Assembly (NCBI GenBank): GCA_024687845.1
Contig: JAILEL010000318.1
Location: forward strand, 1-8,548
Length of the DNA: 8,548 bases
Source: Eubacterium sp.
GTDB taxonomy: Bacteria > Bacillota_A > Clostridia > Lachnospirales > Lachnospiraceae
Direction: 5' to 3'
Shown here: positions 6,122 to 8,548 of the stretch, in pieces
Layout of the letters: every line of letters begins with the position of its first letter
How positions within the stretch are numbered: the first letter of the stretch is position 1
Program-made: the position numbers and the translations under genes
The notes under the pieces: model-generated
What the model was told of the DNA's origin: nothing
Seen by the model: only the letters and a program-made list of their open reading frames with translations
Databases searched by the model: none

Positions 6122-6231
6122 AAGGGTGAACCCTGGTGAACCTTTTTACACTACTTACGCATATATTAAAAAAAATTTTTTTTCTTATATATATAAAGGT
6201 ATATAAAAAAGGTTCACCCGGGTTCACCCTT
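6122..6231. repeat. Long inverted repeat with four GGTGAACC-type sites around an A/T core (candidate origin or regulatory element)
   Basis: Left arm 6122-6147 and right arm 6206-6231 are inverted copies over 26 bp with one mismatch (position 6134). Each arm carries two GGTGAACC (or GGTTCACC) sites: 6125-6132 and 6135-6142, and 6211-6218 and 6221-6228, both pairs with start-to-start spacing of exactly 10 bp, one helical turn. The 58-bp centre is almost all A/T, with A8-T8 at 6168-6183 and TATATATATAAA. It begins 5 bp after the primase stop and ends inside the VRR-NUC leader, with the RBS directly after. It could be a phage origin with initiator sites flanking an unwinding element, or an operator or attenuating hairpin. 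Arms plus RBS proximity fit regulation too. Confidence 0.85.
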
Positions 6232-6237
6232 GGAGGA
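6232..6237 (+). promoter_or_regulatory. Ribosome binding site deciding the start at 6242
   Basis: GGAGGA 4 nt before the ATG at 6242 (GGAGG, 5-nt spacing). It immediately abuts the right arm of the long inverted repeat. An in-frame TTG at 6230 overlaps this RBS and is not credible as a start. Confidence 0.8.
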
Positions 6238-6241
6238 AACT

Positions 6242-6529
6242 ATGACTGAAAAACAGATAGAACAGGCACTCATAAAGTCAGTGAAGAAAGCAGGTGGACT
6301 GTGTCTTAAGTGGGTATCTCCTGGATGGAATGGAGCTCCTGACAGAATAGTCTTATTCGGTGGTGATATAGGACACATTGGCTTCATTGAAGTGAAGGCG
6401 AGTGAGGGCAGAGTGAGGAAAATCCAGCTTGTCAGAATTAATCAACTGAGAAAGATGGGATTTAAGGTTTTTATTCTTAATGATATAAAAAATATCCCTA
6501 TGATTATTGAAGAAATAAAGAGTCATTAA
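6242..6529 (+). CDS. Stand-alone VRR-NUC domain nuclease (candidate Holliday-junction resolvase)
   Basis: A 95-aa protein consisting solely of a VRR-NUC domain, a PD-(D/E)XK nuclease fold. Seen: E7 in the first helix, G31-x-P33-D34-R35 ('NGAPDRIV'), E50-x-K52 ('GFIEVKA') and Q62 in the following helix, the full expected active-site set. Small stand-alone VRR-NUC proteins from phages and bacteria are known as dimeric, structure-specific nucleases with Holliday-junction resolvase activity. The likely job here is resolving branched replication and recombination intermediates. The length is normal for the phage version. It follows the long inverted repeat and precedes the 86-aa gene by 13 bp. Its last codons overlap a degenerate copy of the hairpin element (6481-6510). 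The family call is firm; the junction substrate is inferred from relatives. Confidence 0.93.
   Translation: MTEKQIEQALIKSVKKAGGLCLKWVSPGWNGAPDRIVLFGGDIGHIGFIEVKASEGRVRKIQLVRINQLRKMGFKVFILNDIKNIPMIIEEIKSH
6481..6510 (-). repeat. Degenerate copy of the hairpin element inside the VRR-NUC 3' end
   Basis: The minus strand reads TCAATAATCAT, one extra A, then GGGATATTTTTTAT. Compared with the third direct repeat it has one substitution and one insertion over the first 25 bases. Reading toward the next gene it ends 33 nt before the ATG at 6543, similar to the 30 nt between the first direct copy and the ATG at 3081. It is also ordinary coding sequence (KNIPMIIEE), so a chance resemblance in A/T-rich codons cannot be excluded. 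Confidence 0.4.
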
Positions 6530-6542
6530 GTGAGGTAGGATA

Positions 6543-6803
6543 ATGGATCTAATTATAGATAATTGGGAAAAGCTTGCAAATAGAATTGTGCTGACTGCTG
6601 CTCAGGATTTCAGGCAGGAATATAAAAGATATCTTAGAAATCCGAAGAGCAGAGATGCAGCAAATGAGATTGCTAAACTTGTAAGATTTTTTATGAGTGA
6701 TTATTACAAGGCACTTACATCAGTTGATGGAGAGTTTCTTGTTAAAGAGCTAAAAAAAGAAGTGGAGGAAAAGATAAATGCTGAAAAGGGAGAACTTACA
6801 TAA
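6543..6803 (+). CDS. Conserved 86-aa phage protein between VRR-NUC and SNF2 helicase genes
   Basis: A small, mainly helical, charged protein without membrane segments or metal-binding motifs. The central pattern 'RNPKSRDAANEIAKLVRFFM', followed by 'SDYYKALTSVDGEFLVKELK', is recognisable as a family that sits in this same slot, between VRR-NUC and the SNF2-like helicase, in many Firmicute prophages; no function is known to me. The mix of basic and acidic residues and helical prediction fit a small DNA-binding or partner protein; this is inference. The ATG at 6543 has GAGGTAGGA just upstream (6532-6540). The 3' end overlaps the helicase gene by 26 nt in another frame, and the helicase RBS lies inside this gene, so translation of the two is probably coupled. 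Confidence 0.8.
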   Translation: MDLIIDNWEKLANRIVLTAAQDFRQEYKRYLRNPKSRDAANEIAKLVRFFMSDYYKALTSVDGEFLVKELKKEVEEKINAEKGELT

Positions 6804-8172
6804 ATATCAGGAGTTCTGTGTGAAGTTTCTTATAGATCATCCAGAGGCTCTTCTGATCCTTCAAATGGGACTTGGAAAAACAATTATAACTCTTACAGCT
6901 ATATGGATACTGATGTATGATCGGTTTGAGGTAGATAAGTGTCTTGTGGTAGCTCCATTAAGAGTATGTAAGGTATGGATTGATGAGGCTAAGAGCTGGG
7001 AACATATAAAGGGATTGAGACTTTCAAGAGTGACTGGTACAGCTGCAGAGAGAAAAGAAGCACTGAAAAGTGATGCGGATATTTATGTTATTAACAGAGA
7101 GAATGTGGCGTGGCTTGTGAAGTACTACGAAGATAATAAGTCAAAATGGCCATTTGATATGGTGGTCCTTGATGAATTATCATCCTTTAAGAATTTCAAG
7201 AGTCAGAGGTTTAAAGCGATGCGTAAAGTCAGACCATATATTAAAAGAATGATCGGACTTACTGGTACACCAACACCACAGGGCTTGGAAGACCTTTTTG
7301 CTGAAGTAGGAATCATAGATAACTTTAAGCGCTTTGGAAGGTTCATTGGTAAATTCAGGAGTGCTTATTTCAGAATAGGCGATTACAATCCATACACTGG
7401 AGTGGTATACAATTATGTCCCTCTACCTGATGCGGAAGAAAAGATATATGAAAAGATATCTGATGTTGCAATAAGTATGAAGAGTGTTGATTATCTTGAT
7501 ATGCCAGAATGTATATACGTTGATCATACAGTAGAGATGGATTCTGATGAAAGAGCGGTTTATGAAGATATGAAAAATGATCTTGTGGTGGAACTAGACG
7601 GAGAGCTCGTTACATCACAGAATGCAGCTGTTCTTTCAAATAAACTTATGCAGATGGCTTCAGGGTGTCTATATACTGAAGATGGCGGAGTTGTACAAAT
7701 ACATAACAGAAAACTTGAAATGCTTTCAGATCTGATAGAACAGGCAAACGGACAGAATGTACTCGTTATATATCATTTCCGTTTTGACCATGAAAGAATT
7801 AAAGTGTATCTGAAGGAACTGGGATATGAACCCAGAGATATTAAGACGGATAAAGATATCGATGACTGGAATGATGGAAAGATACAGATTGGTCTGATAA
7901 GTCCTATGTCTGCTGGACATGGTCTGAATCTTCAGAATGGCGGTCATATAGAAATATGGATAACACTTCCATGGTCATTTGACTATTATTCTCAGACAGT
8001 AGCAAGACTTTGGCGACAGGGAGCTACATCCAGTACAGTAACAATCCATCATATTCTATGTGAGAATACCGTGGATATGGATGTGGTAGATGCACTTAAT
8101 AGAAAATGTACTACACAGGAGAATCTGATAGCGGCAGTAAAGGCTAATCTCAGAAAGGAGACGGTTCTATGA
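6778..8172 (+). CDS. SNF2-family phage DEAD/DEAH-like helicase (double-strand DNA translocase)
   Basis: A 464-aa ATP-driven SF2 motor of the small phage SNF2-like type. Motifs in order: I 'MGLGKT' at 30-35; Ia 'CLVVAPLRVCKVW'; II 'VVLDELS' with D132 and E133 (DELS in place of DEAH); III 'GLTGTPTP' with T162-P165; IV near 'VLVIYHFRF'; V 'SAGHGLNLQ' at 378-386; VI 'QTVARLWRQG' with Q406, R410 and R413. Both RecA-like lobes are complete, so the motor should be active. Such proteins are standard in Firmicute phage replication modules, probably remodelling DNA or removing bound protein rather than acting as the replicative helicase, which the primase-helicase supplies. The start at 6778 has GGAGGA at 6764-6769. 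It overlaps the upstream gene by 26 nt and the downstream start by an ATGA. Confidence 0.95.
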   Translation: MLKRENLHKYQEFCVKFLIDHPEALLILQMGLGKTIITLTAIWILMYDRFEVDKCLVVAPLRVCKVWIDEAKSWEHIKGLRLSRVTGTAAERKEALKSDADIYVINRENVAWLVKYYEDNKSKWPFDMVVLDELSSFKNFKSQRFKAMRKVRPYIKRMIGLTGTPTPQGLEDLFAEVGIIDNFKRFGRFIGKFRSAYFRIGDYNPYTGVVYNYVPLPDAEEKIYEKISDVAISMKSVDYLDMPECIYVDHTVEMDSDERAVYEDMKNDLVVELDGELVTSQNAAVLSNKLMQMASGCLYTEDGGVVQIHNRKLEMLSDLIEQANGQNVLVIYHFRFDHERIKVYLKELGYEPRDIKTDKDIDDWNDGKIQIGLISPMSAGHGLNLQNGGHIEIWITLPWSFDYYSQTVARLWRQGATSSTVTIHHILCENTVDMDVVDALNRKCTTQENLIAAVKANLRKETVL

Positions 8173-8548
8173 AAGCAAAAGAGTATATGCAGCAGGCATG
8201 TTTTCTTGATAAAAGAATCAATTCACTTGTAAGACAGGTTAATAATCTATGGGATCAGGCAACAAACATAACCCAGGTTATCAGTGATATGCCACATAAT
8301 CAAAATCATGATAAATCAAAGATAGAGAATAAGGTCGTGGATATATGTGATCTTACAGACGAGATCAGGCGTCAGACTAAAGAAGTGAAAAAGCTACGTA
8401 TGGAGATGATGGTTGTGATAGAAAAAATCCCGGAACCAGAATACAAACTGATACTTCAGGAAAAGTATTTTGAAATGATGTCATGGGAGGATATTGCTTC
8501 CGATATAAACAGATCGGTAAGGAGTGCACAGCTATTACATGGAAAAGC
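8169..8548 (+). CDS. DUF1492 family phage sigma-like transcription regulator, N-terminal 126 residues (truncated by window end)
   Basis: The visible 126 residues match DUF1492 proteins, phage regulators with a sigma-70 region-4-like fold (relatives of the ArpU/RinA type late regulators). The N-terminus 'KEYMQQACFLDKRINSLVRQ' and 'ISDMPHNQN' are typical. Residues 56-85 form a long basic/acidic coiled helix ('LTDEIRRQTKEVKKLRMEMM'). 'IPEPEYKLILQEKYFEMMSW', then 'EDIASDINRSVRSAQLLHGK' (105-125), is the helix-turn-helix with the SWEDIA-type first helix. It probably activates late-gene transcription. The start at 8169 shares ATGA with the helicase stop and has AAAGGAG at 8154-8160. The gene continues past the window; by family length, little more than 10-30 residues should be missing. 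Confidence 0.88.
   Translation, partial: MKAKEYMQQACFLDKRINSLVRQVNNLWDQATNITQVISDMPHNQNHDKSKIENKVVDICDLTDEIRRQTKEVKKLRMEMMVVIEKIPEPEYKLILQEKYFEMMSWEDIASDINRSVRSAQLLHGK

Noticed and set aside
6148..6205. Rho-independent terminator after the primase gene
   Set aside because: Left arm GGGTGAACCC ends in a short T run, but the stem is only three GC pairs, and downstream genes continue in the same direction. The 26-bp arm pairing is better treated as a separate element.
6230..6241. TTG start adding four residues to the VRR-NUC protein
   Set aside because: It overlaps the GGAGGA that serves the ATG at 6242 and the right arm of the inverted repeat; VRR-NUC alignment begins at the ATG.
8456..8495. 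GTCATGGGA followed by GGATATT as another hairpin-element copy
   Set aside because: Interrupted by GG, no T run, wrong orientation, and it is the coding sequence of the DUF1492 helix-turn-helix.
1..8548. tRNA, rRNA, insertion sequence or attachment site
   Set aside because: No cloverleaf, rRNA-like stretch, transposase frame or integrase-associated direct repeat was seen.
1..8548. Anti-phage defence system built from the nuclease, helicase and primase genes
   Set aside because: The set and order match standard phage replication genes; no toxin, sensor or defence-specific domain is present.

Overview
This window looks like the replication and early-gene region of a temperate, siphovirus-type phage or prophage from a Clostridia-class Firmicute, most plausibly a Lachnospiraceae-like gut or rumen bacterium. 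That assignment is an inference from three things: moderately AT-rich DNA, strong GGAGG-type ribosome binding sites, and a gene set typical of prophages in that group (phage family A DNA polymerase, DUF2815, DUF2800, primase-helicase, VRR-NUC, SNF2-like helicase, DUF1492). No integrase, repressor, structural, tRNA or rRNA gene is visible.

Left arm (1-3081, minus strand). One operon runs leftward from about 3100: a possible 25-aa small ORF, a 112-aa protein with a coiled N-terminus, a DUF2800 PD-(D/E)XK nuclease with four candidate Fe-S cysteines, a DUF2815 single-strand DNA-binding protein with an acidic tail, and the first 281 residues of a PolA-type DNA polymerase that continues beyond base 1.

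Centre (2958-3448). A 490-bp divergent intergenic region holds three direct copies of a 28-bp hairpin-containing element at 56-58 bp spacing. A fourth, inverted copy faces the rightward operon, and two further inverted repeats resemble operators. This is the regulatory hub of the window and a candidate origin or operator region.

Right arm (3449-8548, plus strand). A second operon reads an unrecognised 134-aa protein, a 755-aa primase-helicase (AEP-like primase, PriCT-like domain, SF3 helicase), a VRR-NUC nuclease, an 86-aa phage protein, an SNF2-type helicase and the start of a DUF1492 sigma-like regulator. Most genes here overlap or abut; the exception is the 124-bp gap between primase and VRR-NUC. 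That gap is a striking element: two 26-bp arms in inverted orientation, each with two GGTGAACC-type sites 10 bp apart, flank an almost pure A/T core.

Together the genes form a nearly self-sufficient phage replication set: primase-helicase, polymerase, SSB, a recombination nuclease, a candidate Holliday-junction resolvase and a remodelling helicase. The unusual points are that the polymerase half is transcribed away from the primase half, and that three families of cis elements lie exactly at the operon boundaries.
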